64,000 bases of DNA from Pachyseris speciosa (GCA_016490735.1 JAEMWC010000564.1:303501-367500), one strand, 5' to 3'. Positions 52,520 to 64,000 are shown, counted from the first letter of the stretch. Notes: generated by a model not told the origin, from the sequence alone. Translations and numbers: made by a program.

Positions 52520-54743
52520 CATTAAGGACAGTACTATGTGTTGAGGGGGTTTCTTGCCCGGTTTTTAGGTATGTGGCAATCAGATATTAGCAATGGCTGT
52601 TAAAACCTACAAGAAAATTGTGGGTAACAATGTGTTGCTCGTTAAAATAAGGAGTGACGAGGAAATAAAAGGCATTGCTGTTGAGAACAAAGAAGTTAAG
52701 ATTGCAGCTTTCGCCGATGATTTAACAAGCCTCCTACATGACTCTCAGTCTAATGAAAATCTTTCCACGTTACTTGATAAATTTGGAAAATGTTCCAGTT
52801 TAAAGCTCAACACAGAGAAAACTGAAGCTCTATGGCTGGGAACTGCTCATCATAAGAAAAAAAATCAATCAACTCCCGCTTGCTGGTATTGATGTTGATA
52901 AAATAAATAAGCCAATTAGAATTCTAGGTGTTTATTTTACTTATGATTGGAAGAAAAGACAAGAGCTTAACTATGATGAAACTTAAAAAACAATTTCTGA
53001 AATACTGAAGGCTTGGAGATGGCGAAATTTAACATTGTATGGTAAAATCCAGGTTGTTAAGACTTTTGTAATCCTGAAATTTATGTTTCGTGTATCTCTC
53101 ATCTGCTCTACAAAAAATCTGATCAAAGACCTCAATTCTATTATCTACAGATTTGTCTGGAAAGGAAAAGATAAAATTAAACGGCTAGCACTCATTAGCG
53201 ATTATAAGAATGGCGGCCTGAGAATGCCTCATATCGAAACTCTCATCGATACGCAACGCATTATTTGCCTTAAAAAGTACATCGAGGACCACGAAAGTCC
53301 CTGGAAACATATTCTTTCGTTTTTTCTTAAGGAACACGGAAAAAAATTTTTCTTACAATGCAATTTTAGCCCTGCTGACCTTCCAAATAACCTTCCTTGT
53401 TTTTACAGAGAATGCCTTACAATCTGGTCCAAACTATATGCTACTGAACCTGTTGAATCTCGCGAAGAAGTCTTTAAACAGATCATATGGAATAACCAAT
53501 TTATACGCATCAATAGTAAGGCCATATTTTGTAAGAAATTATTTTTGAAGGAAGTTATTTCTTTTTACGACATTCTGACGGATAAAGGTTCTCTTAAGCC
53601 ATGATCCTTCTGCGAGGCGAAAGGGCTTCATCTTAATGACTTCTTCCTACTCCTAGGTATCTCTGATGCCGTTCCTATTGCATAGAAAAAACTCTTAAGC
53701 TTGAACGACGAGGCTTCATTTACATGTCAGGGCCCTTCTACGAAACAATACTCTTTCTTTTTAAACGATAAATATTTTTCACTTGATTAGATTAATTCGA
53801 AAAAAAAATTTACTGGGAATTGGTGGAGATGATTCAAACTCATCCTTCTGCGCAACACAAGTATATTAAGATATTTCCCGATAGAGACCTCGATTGGCAA
53901 ACAATCTACTTAATTCCACATGTCGTTACGCTTGCCACTAAAACAAGAATTTTTCAATACAAAGTTGTCAATCGTATATTATACACTAACAATTCTTTAC
54001 ATAAAATGAAAATAGTTGACTCTCCTTTATCATCAGGCACTTTTTGCCATTCGTCAGAGGAATCTCTCGAGCGCCTCTTTTGCCAATGTAAGTTTAGTCA
54101 AGATTTCTGGAAGTCTGTAGTTCTCTGGCTTCAATCGTTACACATTGGTATTCACTCTTTAAACGACTGCGATACCATTCTTGGCTTTACGTTTAAGCGT
54201 CCTAATTGGACTTTTTTAAACCATGTAATTATTGCTGGGAAACAGATAATATACCATAATCGGCTTAAAAATTCTTTACCTTCTTTAAGCCAAGTTATTG
54301 CCAAACTAAAATACTCGGAATCTATTGAACGCTCAATTGCCTTGAAGAACAACAGACTAACCATCCATAATGAAAAGTGGAAACCAATGAACAAGCGAAG
54401 TTTTTTGGTTTTTACTTTTTTTTCGGGTTCTTACACAAACTTGTACAACTGTTGTAATGTGTTCTTGTAAGCTGTGTAATTATTAATTAACTTCAGTGTA
54501 TTGTTATTTGTACTCTAATGTAATGTTATGTAAGTTAGTAAATGTAAGTGAGGTAGTGCAGTGTAATGTAAGATAGTGATGTAGTGTTTGTGAAGTAGTA
54601 AATAAAGTTATAATGTCGTTAAAAAAAATACCATTAAGGACAGTACTATGTGTGGAGGGGGTTTCTTGCCGGGGTTTTAGGTATGTGGCAATCAGATATT
54701 AGCAATGGCTGTTAAAACCTACAAGAAAATTGTGGGTAACAAT
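52520..54743 (+). mobile_element. LINE insertion with 112-bp target site duplication
   Basis: Direct repeats 52520-52631 and 54632-54743 are each exactly 112 bp with only a few mismatches (CATTAAGGACAGTACTATGT ... GTGGGTAACAAT). They flank a LINE fragment that ends in AATAAAG and an A-run (54621-54628). This is the signature of target-primed insertion with an unusually long duplication. Confidence 0.8.
52632..54631 (+). pseudogene. 5'-truncated L1/Tx1-like LINE ORF2 (inactive)
   Basis: Starts inside the reverse transcriptase palm: IKGIAVENKEVKIAAFADDL holds the FADD catalytic motif. It continues with SLKLNTEKTEALWLG and, after a shift in an A-run near 52856, INKPIRILGVYFTYDW, then a nonsense codon near 52987, LKAWRWRNLTLYGKIQVVKT, FVWKGKDKIKRLALI and NGGLRMPHIETL. 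A final part (53820-54470) includes ERLFCQCKFSQDFWKSV, the Cys/Trp-containing L1-type C-terminus. Several frameshifts and stops show it is dead. The 5' half of ORF2 and all of ORF1 are missing. Confidence 0.85.
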
Positions 54744-55217
54744 ATATAGTAACTTCTTTCCAGATTGAAGCATAGTTATCTCTGAAAAATGGGTAGTTAC
54801 TCTCAATTTTCTTGATAATAGGCCTTAGTAGTTATTATCAGCTCTTTTTGCACAGTTAAAAACCACGCAAAAATACTTTTGTCCTAATAGGCATAGTCTC
54901 AGGCAACCTCGTTCCCAGGGAAAAGACCTAGGAACAAGGTTGACTGTCAGGCAATCCTGAGATGCGCGGAAAGTATGCGCAGTGACAGTAAAAAGCATCC
55001 TTAACACTCCTTTTCTCCCAGAAACCAACTTTGCTTTATATGGGAAATGCGCCAGCCTGTTTGTAGTAGCCATTCCTGAATCCTATTCAACTGCGTTCGT
55101 CTATCCTTTATTGGGGAGTTTAAACTACCACAACATCAACGACATGCCATGGCAACGAGAACGTCACAAACGGTGACGGTGACGGTGATCCTAAGGACGC
55201 GTTCTTTTTGGTACTAT

Positions 55218-55921
55218 TTAACAACTATTCACCGAAGTGGAGGTGGCTAGTGGTGGATATTTACCGAACCGCGAAGCGACGAGGTAAATATCCACCGCTA
55301 GTCACCGACGCTGAGGTGGATAGTTGTTTAAGTATATACTAAAACAGTGAGATTATATACACCGCAAAACATTGATTTTAATTCATATATTCCAGCAACG
55401 ATTGCAATATTTTCCAGCGCGCAAAGGACTGAAACAACAAGCCGCCCGTTTTCTCGCTGACAGATAAAATTTCTGAAGACATTTGTTTAGTTCTGGTAGC
55501 GACATTTCTTCAAACTGAGTTGAAAACTCTTTCTGTATTTGAAACCATTATGTAAAAAATATCATTCAACTTTTGGTTTTCAAGTGAACAAATGAGGTTA
55601 CGTAAGGTTAATTTGCATTTGTAAACAAAACCTTTCTCATTGGTTTTTATCGATAAACTCCGGGTTAAAAACATAAACCATTACCTTAAAACACGGCCAA
55701 ACCAAATTTAGTCGCTTTCTGTTTACAGTGACTGCTTCGTCGTCAATTTAGATGATTTCTTCGCTTCTCACGGACGAAAACCGGGACTCCATTTTTTCGA
55801 AATTCACACGAGGGAGCACGAGACTCCCGAGTTGCTCGGAGGTAAATAGCAAAGGATATTCGGAGTTTGATTAGCCAATCAGAGCGCGCCTTCAACACTA
55901 TCCACTGTTTTAGTATATACT
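55218..55921. mobile_element. Foldback element, family H, copy C (longest)
   Basis: A hairpin with about 49-nt arms (55218-55266 and 55281-55331, around GTGGATATTTACC) is followed by a body bounded by AGTATATACTAAAACAGTG at 55331-55349 and its exact inverse at 55903-55921. The right end contains AGCCAATCAGAGCGCGCC, shared with copies A and B. No coding capacity seen. Confidence 0.75.
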
Positions 55922-56019
55922 AATAACAAATCTTCCATTCATTCTGCTCTCAATAGCAGAGTGAACAGGATACGATTCTTTGGGATACGCAGACTATGTG
56001 ATCTTTTTGGAGCATTTTG

Positions 56020-56090
56020 GCGGGAAAATCGTGCGCGGACCTCCAAGCCAGTGACGTGGCACCGGAAGAAGTTGGGTTCAAACGATTGGT
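56020..56090 (+). promoter_or_regulatory. Promoter-like motif cluster (E2F, CRE/UPRE, ETS)
   Basis: TTTGGCGGGAAAA (E2F-type), GTGACGTGGCA (CRE/UPRE-like) and ACCGGAAGAAG (ETS-type) occur within about 55 bp in a locally GC-rich stretch, about 230 bp before a plausible internal exon. Motifs were read by eye; a real promoter is possible but unproven. Confidence 0.3.
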
Positions 56091-56311
56091 CCATACTGTT
56101 CTGTGCCCTGGTCTCAAGTCAACTCCGCCAACAGCAAAAAGCCATACTCAACCTTTTCCCTCTTTGCCAAGCCGAAACAGAAATAACCAGATAATCCGCC
56201 CTAAGCCCATCATCCCCCTTATGTCAACAAAAGGGGACCATGACAACTAAATTAGAAAGTGAGCTCTACCGCTTCAGCAGGTGCTGACACGGTTTTTTTA
56301 TCCCTTTGCAG

Positions 56312-56389
56312 CCAAACATCAGACGCGAAATGAGAGATGATGATGAATATCATCACTCAGCAGTGATGCAACATTACATTGCTGAAGAG
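56312..56389 (+). CDS. Exon-like segment of an unrecognised gene
   Basis: Follows the pyrimidine-rich acceptor TTATCCCTTTGCAG and ends GAAGAG|GTGAGT. Exactly 78 nt, open only in phase 0, reading PNIRREMRDDDEYHHSAVMQ then HYIAEE. It can be joined in phase to 60719-60751. I recognise no family. It might be an exon of a short gene driven by the motif cluster at 56020, or chance. Confidence 0.25.
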
Positions 56390-56954
56390 GTGAGTTTATT
56401 TGTTTTGTTGAATTGTATTCCTTCTGGTAAACATTACAGCGATTTTCGAGCGACCTTCAATTCATGAATTGCAACAGTGAACGAATTGGAAAATAGAGGC
56501 TTTAGGTTGGTTCAGCGAACACGTAACGCATTTTACGCATTTCCAGATGTAAAACATCGTAACAGGTGATTTCTTCGCTCCATGTTAGGTTGTTTTACGT
56601 CTTAAACTGTTAAGCCAGTGGCGGAAAAAAAATGCGCACGCTTGCGGAGGCCGCATTCAAGGTGAAAAGAACTGAAAATCGCTGCAGCGGTCGTTAATAT
56701 TCCTCGCAATAAGCCTTTTCTAAAATTTTATGACTATGTTTTTAGTTAATCTTAGCTTGTAAAATGCTCACATCTGACTGGCTGTTTGTAACAATGAATT
56801 GTAATAGACTAAAAACGACTGATTGGAGCCCATTTCGGCTATACTCGTAGGCTCATGATCATCCGATTTGTGTAAGGAGGCTTGCAACTTTTTTGCTTAT
56901 TGAATGCACCTTTGGAAACAAAAGTTCCCCTTAGAAGTAGCCTGTAGAGCAGAT

Positions 56955-56963
56955 AACAATAAC

Positions 56964-57024
<61 letters not shown>

Positions 57025-57465
57025 TATCACATTTATATTGCGCATTTTCTATGCAATATTCAAATGCGCATTACAACACTGGCTGGGGGACTTTACCAGT
57101 TGAGACTGCTTATAACGCAGTTTACAATTAATGAAGTTGAGTTATGAGTGCCCCCGTAATGTCAATATCAAATTAAGACAGACACTAGGGGTGGTCACTG
57201 CCAGAGTTTTGTTACGTCCCTAGTGGTTCTTTTACGTCCCACAGAATTAGAGAATTATGAAGAGTTGTGAGACGGGGCCTACGGTTTATCGTCCTTATCC
57301 GAGAAGACTAGAAAGTCTAACCGTTTGTAGATGTCATTACAAAGGCAGTACTTACTCCTCAATTATTTAAAAACCCTGAGTGTTGGTCCGGCCCGGGTTT
57401 GAACCCGCGACCTCCCGCACGGTAGTCAGTTGCTCTACCACTGAGCTAACCGGTCGGCGGCGCAG
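56955..57465 (-). mobile_element. tRNA-derived SINE with LINE-like 3' tail and (ATT)n end
   Basis: On the minus strand a tRNA-like head with A-box TTAGCTCAGTGGTAGAGCA (57449-57431) and B-box GGGTTCAAACCC (57406-57395) has a paired T-arm, a 5/7 acceptor stem and no anticodon stem. It is followed by a roughly 300-bp body, a TGCGCAT...ATGCGCA stem, and an (ATT)n tail (AAT on plus, about 56960-57023). The tail resembles the LINE end at 39033. The 'SSVVEQLTTVREVAGSNPG' frame across the head is a repeat artefact. Confidence 0.75.
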
Positions 57466-58489
57466 ATGTATATTGGGACGAGCGGAGGCTAAATATATTT
57501 CGCGAAAGAGGCCCTGGATTATGATAAAGATGATTAGCGAGAGAAGCAAATGCAACCAAGGGGTTGGGTGTCAGGCAGAGAGGCGAAGGAGTAGGGGATA
57601 GGGGGAGGGGAGGGCTTCTTCCCTTTCCCCTTTCCCACCCCCCTTTGATTCGTTCCAACTCTCCAGGGTTTGAAAATCCAAGATGGCGGCTTAATACACT
57701 GACGACTATTTCAAACGGCACTCACAAAATAAAATGCCTGCACTGTAGACTGCCTTAGAAGATAAGCTTCGATTTCCTTGACACTACAACATCTTTTCGA
57801 CACATAGTAACAGCTTAGCTTCTATTGGTTTCCAAGCAACAGCTGTTATCATATGTCAATTTCGAAATCCAATCAGGCACTTCATAGCGACACTTTAAGG
57901 GGGCGAACTACTCAATCAACGCCACATGTAGGCCCAATTAGGGAAATACGTGTTTGAGCGTTTTCTAGTGAATCACAAATATACTTGTTTTATAACCATT
58001 TTTTTGTTAATTTCCGAATTTTTCTTCAAGATCTCAAGAAAAATAGAACTTGACACTTTCCTCTTTCCGGATATTTATTTTGCAAAAGGGATTATCGTGG
58101 TAGCAACTCTTTTTAGATGTACATTGAGCCTCCTAAGTGGTTGCGATTGCTTGAAAACCGCTAAAATGTCACAAAGCTTCGATATGTGCATAAATTTAGA
58201 TCTTTCCAAGATACCCCAATAGATTTTTCTGTGTAATTACAAGTTCATAGAGTTAATTAAGATTCCTTTTTTCATTTGATGAAGTCTTAAAGTCGAAGAG
58301 TTATTTCTGGTCATTTTGATACAAAGGCTGCGGAATCTCCAACAAAATTCATCGTTCACTTTTTCAAAAAGTGACTGACGACCGAAACTTCACTACAATA
58401 AGACAGCAAATGACCATTTTTCAGTAGACTCAGTTTGTGTTTCTTCAATGAGAGCGTGGTGCTTATGCGCGCGCACGTGTTGAAAGGAA
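57466..58489. other. No supported feature
   Basis: G- and C-rich patches at 57597-57655 and AT-rich sequence after. The frame at 57950-58222 has no recognisable resemblance. Confidence 0.4.
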
Positions 58490-58882
58490 TTGGCCATGTT
58501 CTAAACGAGTGAGGGCCTGGGAATGAGTTTAGAAATGTATCGATTGGAAAAAAATTGTTGACACTGCATGAAAGAGCATCTCAAAAATGGTCACCTTGCC
58601 AACTTTGATGCTGTTCAGTTGAATTGGAGTTGAAACAAAAGCTTTTGAAAATTGTGAAAATTAGAGACTTTGTATGGTTTGGAGGGACACACTCTCCAAA
58701 ATAGAGACATTTGTATGGGATTTTTTAAAGATCTAAATGCATGTCAAGTGGCGAATTTTGATTGCTGAAAGTACTTATTTTGAGATACCCTTTCATATGA
58801 GAATCGATTTAGTTCAATGCCATTGATTTTCAATGAAATTTGGATTCGTTCCCAGGCCCTTACTCGTTTAGAACATGGCCAA
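58490..58882. mobile_element. MITE with TTGGCCATG ends
   Basis: Inverted ends of about 36 bp start TTGGCCATGTTCTAAACGAG and continue through AGGGCCTGGGAA with two mismatches. The interior is non-coding. No clear target duplication seen. Confidence 0.65.
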
Positions 58883-58891
58883 CTACTTTAA

Positions 58892-59232
58892 GGGGGCAGT
58901 CAGGTTAAATGTCTTGTTTTCAGGCCTACATTTCAGCGCTTTTTCTTAAAAATCTTGCTCAGATTTTATTCAATCGAAAAATGGCTTCATTAGTTTGGAG
59001 CCCTTGGCAGAGTGAATGTTTGAGAATTTTGTGGATGATTTTTGGATTGTTTTGAAGGGATAAAAGTTGATAATGGGAATGTGGAAAATTATGGAAAGGT
59101 CGAAAATTAAAATTTAAAGTGAATAATTAGTAGACAGTCCGCCACCCCAACAAGGTGCGTATTCATTTCTACCCTTCTATCTTTCATTCTCAATTCACCA
59201 TATTTTCCCAAAAATTCAACCAGACTGCCCCT
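58892..59232. mobile_element. TTAA-flanked MITE
   Basis: Ends GGGGGCAGTCAGGTT and the inverse of AACCAGACTGCCCCT, with TTAA directly outside both sides (58888-58891 and 59233-59236). TTAA duplication is used by piggyBac and Kolobok elements; the ends do not settle which. It lies 5 bp from the preceding MITE. Confidence 0.65.
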
Positions 59233-59642
59233 TTAACGTTCGCGTTCGATTACTGACCCATTCGAACTCCACTCGCCTTCAGCCAGATCTTGAGTAATAA
59301 TTGTGGCTCAAGCTGTTGGTCTGCGGACGAGATTCTAAATTGAGGCTATTTTGTGAAAGCAATTGAGCACTTTTCTGTGATACTGTTTGTTTTGTACAAG
59401 GTGGATCTAACGTTTGAGTCTGTGGATGAAATCCTAACATGTAACCGTTCAAATGAAACCGGGAATGATAGGAACTAAGCAGCATTTTCCTGTGGTCTGT
59501 GAATTAAAGAAATAAAAAACGCACCGATTGTAGAGTTATATAAGCACGTTGGAATTTTTAAGAACACGACAGAAATGCCTAGAGAAGCACAAGCCTTTAG
59601 CAAGTGCTTACCGCACTTCTCATTCCCAAGTGCTTCTATTTG

Positions 59643-59935
59643 ACAATTAGATTATGAGCTCGAGATTTCTATCGCGTGATAGCTGATGATGGGCAGCCCG
59701 AATCAGCTATCACGCATAGAAATCGAAAGCGAATAATCTAATTGTTTTAGTATAAATCAACTAGTCCTTTAAAAATAAACAAGGAGTTATCTAAATCTTC
59801 CTCGCAGACACTTCAAAAACGCGAAGAAACGGCCGCCATTTTGTTGACAACCGTCACTCGCTGTCTATTACAGAATAGATAGCGAGTAGCGTAACCAATC
59901 AGAGAAAGGCATTCGTGATAGAACGCTAAACTGAG
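59643..59935. mobile_element. Foldback element, family D, copy 2
   Basis: Intact hairpin (arms 59643-59686 and 59701-59745: CAATTAGATTATGAGCTCG, TTTCTATCGCGTGATAGCTG), then TTTTAGTATAAATCAACTAG, CGCGAAGAAACGGCCGCCAT and the ACAGAATAGATAGCGAGTAG stem shared with 37874-38550. The right end is cut at CGATAGAACGCTA-like sequence where another repeat starts. Confidence 0.75.
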
Positions 59936-59943
59936 TGGAGTGC

Positions 59944-60050
59944 AGTTTGGTCTGAAATCATACACGTGATTTCAAAATCGAACGAGCGCGCAGCGCGAGT
60001 TTGATTTGAAATCAGAAGTATGATTTCAGACCAAAATTGTACGACACGAA
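59944..60050. repeat. Hairpin repeat with GGTCTGAAATCATAC arms
   Basis: CAGTTTGGTCTGAAATCATA and its inverse (TATGATTTCAGACCAAAATTG) flank a GCGCGCAGCGCG centre. A second arm pair (CCCATTTTGAAATCAC at about 60075 and GTGATTTCAAAATGG at about 60258) suggests a larger composite foldback. Confidence 0.6.
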
Positions 60051-60718
60051 GTTCAGCTACCACTTTATTACACCCATTTTGAAATCACACAGTTTTTTGT
60101 CAATATTATTATTTGTTTATCCATGAATTTGATAGGTTAGTGTTATTTCACTTTCATTTTGATGAGTTACAGAAAGGATGCGATTTAGAGCAAAAAATGG
60201 TGCAGTTTGGGAATAAATTGCACTGTTGAGAGCCAGTCAGATTACAAGGATAGCCAGTGATTTCAAAATGGATGTAATAAATAAGATGGATGTAATAAAC
60301 AAGATTTTTATTTCAACTGATAAAATTTGACGACACTCCAACTCCGAAATTTTGCTTTTATGTTCAAACTGAAAATAATGCCAAATATGAATTGCTCACA
60401 TGTTTTTACTGTTTCTACTTTATTTTCTTTATAGCATGTCCAGAGATTCGCGTGCGCACACTTGTGAGCTACCGGTAGTCTGCCTTCATTTTTTGCACAC
60501 GCATGACGTAGGCGCGTGCATGTGTTGAAATATCATGAACTCGATTCGACCAATCACAGCGCGCGCAATTATTTGAACATTTCATAATATACTGTACAAC
60601 GTGGTTCTGATTAAATCTTGAGGTTTTAACATTTCTTAAAAACTTTCTTGCAAAAATTAAAGCTTACGCAATAGTAATCGTAGTTACTGGCAAATTATTT
60701 TTCTTTTCTTTTCTGCAG

Positions 60719-60751
60719 AAATATAACTGCGTTCGACGAGTCACATCATGA
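60719..60751 (+). CDS. Exon-like segment, possible terminal exon
   Basis: After the strong acceptor TTCTTTTCTTTTCTGCAG, a phase-0 join to 56389 reads KYNCVRRVTS then TGA. In another phase the same sequence opens as ITAFDESHHELRRIQVLKN and runs into the GAA/GGA microsatellite. Neither reading has a recognised homologue. Confidence 0.2.
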   Translation, partial: KYNCVRRVTS

Positions 60752-60795
60752 GCTGAGAAGAATACAAGTCTTGAAGAATCCTACATTTTCAAGGA

Positions 60796-60876
60796 AGAAG
60801 AAGAAGAAGAAGAAGAAGAAGAAGAAGAAGAAGAAGAAGGAGGAGGAGGAGGAGGAGGAGGAGAAGGAGGAGGTAT
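60796..60876. repeat. (GAA)n(GGA)n microsatellite
   Basis: About 45 bp of GAA followed by about 30 bp of GGA triplets; a purine-only tract on the plus strand. Confidence 0.93.
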
Positions 60877-61129
60877 AAGAATCAGATCACATTTATCTTA
60901 AAATTCTATAAGGATTTTTATTTTCACTCACAAAAAGAGTCGGCAGAAGTGTTTTCGTAAGGTCTGAATGGAGCAGCTCAAAGTTACATTAAGTTTCCAT
61001 GGATCAGCTGAAATGTTGTAACAGTGTTCATGACAGACCAAAAAACTGCCGAAGAAAACCATGCAACGGGAAAACTCATTTAAAACGATTTAAAGAAAGA
61101 CGATGACGAAAGGCTTGGTAAAAACACGA

Positions 61130-62530
61130 GCACAAAAGATTCAGAAACTGAAACACAAGCTAAGAGTCATTAGAAACATTGAGAAACAAGAACAAGGGTA
61201 CTACATACAATCACTAACAAACACATACAAAGGTCCGTACAAACACTGAGAAACATCAGCAGAAGAGTCCGTACAAACATTGAGGTACAAGAGTCCGTAT
61301 ACAAACACTGACAAACACAAACACACGAGTCTGCACAAACAATGAGAAACACGAGCACAAGAGCGTAAAAACATTGAGGAACACAAACACAAGACATCTG
61401 TACAAACACTAAGGAACAAGTGCAAACACAAGAGTGCAAACAAACACTGTAATGACAAAACACAAGCGTGAAAGTCCATACAAACACTGAGAAACAGAAG
61501 CACAAGAGTGCCGGCATACAAACACTGAGGAACACAAGCACAAGAGTACATACAGACAATCAGAAACGCAAGCACAAAAGTCAGGTCTGACTAACACTGA
61601 GAAACACAAGCACAAGAGTGAATACAAACACTATGAAACACAAGCATAAGAGTCCATACAGACACTGAGAAACACAAGAACAAGAGATGGGTCCTTGCAA
61701 ACACTGACAAACACAAACTATAGATTCCATACAAACAGTAAGAAACATAAGCGCAAGAGCCCATACAAACACTGAGAAACAAAAGCATAACATTTCACAC
61801 AAACAGTAAGAAACATAAGCGCAGAAGTCCATACAAACACTGAGAAATACAAGCATACGATTCCATACAAACATTAAGAAACATAAGCGCAAGAGCCCAT
61901 ACAAACCGACTGAGAAACAAAAGCATAGCGTTCCGTATAAACACGAGCATACCTCCATACAAACAGTAAGAAACATTAGCACAAGAGTCCATCCAAACAC
62001 TGAGAAACATAAGCGCAGAGGTCCATGCAAACACTGTGAAACACAAACTATAGATTCTAAACAAACACTAAGGCAGATAAGCGCAAGATTCCACACAAAT
62101 ACTGAGAAATGCAGGTATAACGTTAACATTCCATACAAACACTGAGTAAAGCGCGAATACCCATACAAACAGCGAGAAACACAAGCATAAGATTCCATAC
62201 AAACACTTAGAAATACTCCGCAAGCACAAGATTCCAAAGAAACACTGCGAAACTGAGAAACACAAACATGACAGTCCTTGTAAACCTGTGAAATACAAAA
62301 GCACAAGAAAACACCGATTAACACAAGGGCAAGATTCCATACAGCGGCTACGAAACATAAGCACAATGGTCCATACAAACACTACGAAAAACGCTAGGCG
62401 AAGATTCCGTACCAACACGGAGAAATGCAAGCACAAGAGTGCATACAAACAATTAGAAACACAAGCACAAGAATTTATGCAGACAACGAGAAACACAAAG
62501 TGAAGAATCCAGACCAAACACCAACACGAG
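61130..62530. repeat. Degenerate minisatellite, period about 34 bp
   Basis: About 40 diverged copies of a unit like CCATACAAACACTGAGAAAC plus ACAAGCACAAGAGT. Best-kept neighbours are 34 bp apart (about 61590-61690). The unit has no stops on the minus strand in any frame, and 34 is not a multiple of 3, so long minus-strand frames (up to 265 codons at 62378-61581) cycle through three readings with a Cys/Val/Leu-rich 34-residue superperiod. Composition and drift argue for non-coding satellite. Confidence 0.9.
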
Positions 62531-64000
62531 TTGAGATGTTAGGAACAGAAAATTTTGTCGTAGGATTTGTAGATTTTGTGTTCGTATTGTGTAAGCAGGT
62601 TCATTTCGATTAAACTTCATTCAGACCTTATTGTCCGGGTTTGTTTGTCCACTGCAACCAATCCAGGAAAGTATTTTCATTTAAATTCATTTTCCAAACA
62701 TATAGATGAAGATTTTGGTTCCATTTTTCTTTTGAATTTCTTCAAATGCTGAACGATCTTTCGAGAAACATCTGTGTACAATTTTCCTCCAATTTCAGTG
62801 TATGGCTTTTGAGCAAACATACCCAGATATTTTTGTTTGAAAAAGCGAATAGTCAAAGATGTCGTCATTCAATCTTTTTCTTTCAAGCATACAAGTGATT
62901 TTCTGAATTTGACGCAGAGTCGAATTTTGAGCTTGGGAAACCTGTGGTCCAGTGGGTTGTTTGCGTCCCAGCAAACCAAGTCACGCACTGACAACAGTCA
63001 ACAGCGTGACTTGGTTCAGTTGACCTTGCGCCGAGCGGCCGTTGGCTCGAAGTGTGTGCAAACAAAGTGTATTATGGGAGATGTGAAAGAGGCAAATTGC
63101 TTGAAAAAGAAAGAAGCTTTCAAAATGTCAACCATCCCACTTCGTACAAAATACCAAAAATAATATGGTTCTATGAATTCGGGAAAGTTTACAGACGTCT
63201 TCATGCTTGAAGTTTGCTTCAAGTTTGTCCCCAGCTGCATAGAAACGTCTGTAAAATTTTTGCGACGCTATAATGCTGGGATTTTAAAAGATACGACTCC
63301 CAAGCTTGGCTATTTTACTCATCTTACGGTGCTCTTTCCAGTCAAGTGAGAGTGTCCACAGTCGATTTTCGTTACACTGCCAATATCAAAAATTGAAAAA
63401 TCCTTGAAGGGTCTATTTTTTACAGTTTCTTGTTTGGTCAACCTTAGCAATGAGGAAAACGAATAGCAATTTATTAAATTGTAGCCTGGTATAGACTCTC
63501 TCAATTGAACAGGAGAAAAACTTAATTCCTTTATCGAAATTTGGAGGAATTACCGATCAAACGACAAATAAATCTACTGCCTCAAGGCGATCTCTTGAAA
63601 CAAAGCTTATGTTCCAGTGAAGGCCCATCGATGCATATGCACATTCCTTCTGCGTATTTAAACTATGTTGACTAAAGAAATTTCTAAAATAATCTGAGAC
63701 TTAAAAAAAAAAAAAAAGAAAAGCCAATCAGCGCTGCATATTTAATGGCTACGTCTGCACCCTGCTCATAGCAATGACAGTTGCTACGCAATCCTTAGTA
63801 ACAAGTGAAACAAAAATGGAGACATGACGCTTTTTTCCTTTGTTGTTAGTTGACACTTGATGCGCTTTTCTCAGAAACGGCACTTTACTTTCTCGGAATG
63901 ACTAAGCGTCGGTTCAAAGGGCCAAGTTACTGAAAATTTTCTTGTGATTTCATAGATACGACACATATATTAAGGTTACTTCTGGTAACATGGCTTCATG
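62531..64000. other. No supported feature to window end
   Basis: Contains a small inverted repeat (TTTACAGACGT and ACGTCTGTAAA, about 63188-63256), an A-run near 63700 and a CGCTG-rich patch. Short frames here (for example 62837-63163) have no recognisable homology. Confidence 0.4.

Noticed and set aside
57375..57465. tRNA gene on the minus strand
   Set aside because: A- and B-boxes are present but there is no anticodon stem and the acceptor stem is imperfect; it continues into a SINE body and tail.
61581..62378. 265-codon minus-strand frame, Cys/Val/Leu rich
   Set aside because: It lies entirely in the 34-bp minisatellite; overlapping frames are equally open and the composition follows the repeat unit.

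Overview
The window is animal nuclear DNA: AT-rich, with spliced genes, GT-AG introns, long introns and many short non-autonomous transposons. Gene content and repeat style (palindromic MITEs, tRNA-headed SINEs, CR1/L2-like and L1/Tx1-like LINE ends) suggest a cnidarian, probably an anthozoan such as a stony coral. That is an inference; no species marker is present.

Four genes are recognised by homology. (1) The last two exons of NOPCHAP1, a box C/D snoRNP assembly chaperone (1-1315, +). (2) SMKR1, a small lysine-rich protein, two exons (3321-3765, +). (3) NRF1, the nuclear respiratory factor / erect-wing family transcription factor, with its whole coding region in one exon (7686-9155, +). 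(4) An AHCYL1/AHCYL2 (IRBIT-type) adenosylhomocysteinase-like gene on the minus strand (14670-44752), rebuilt as 19 exons with consistent phase throughout, giving 509 residues. Two further candidate first exons (33588-33668 and 47120-47195) suggest alternative N-termini. NRF1 and AHCYL are convergent.

SMKR1, NRF1 and an AHCYL gene are also neighbours on human 7q32, so this appears to be an ancient microsynteny block.

Most remaining sequence is repeats, many in the AHCYL introns: a Mutator-like element (87-bp TIR, 9-bp TSD) nested in a TA-flanked element; an ATAG-flanked element holding another nested element; two copies of a 175-179 bp palindromic MITE; hairpin-bearing foldback families; and a CR1/L2-like LINE 3' end. 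From about 48 kb rightward there is no confidently recognised host gene. That part holds a Harbinger-like MITE, a 5'-truncated LINE between 112-bp direct repeats, a tRNA-derived SINE whose 3' tail resembles the LINE tail at 39 kb, several MITEs, and a 1.4-kb minisatellite of about 34-bp units. One weak two-exon gene candidate lies at 56312-60751.
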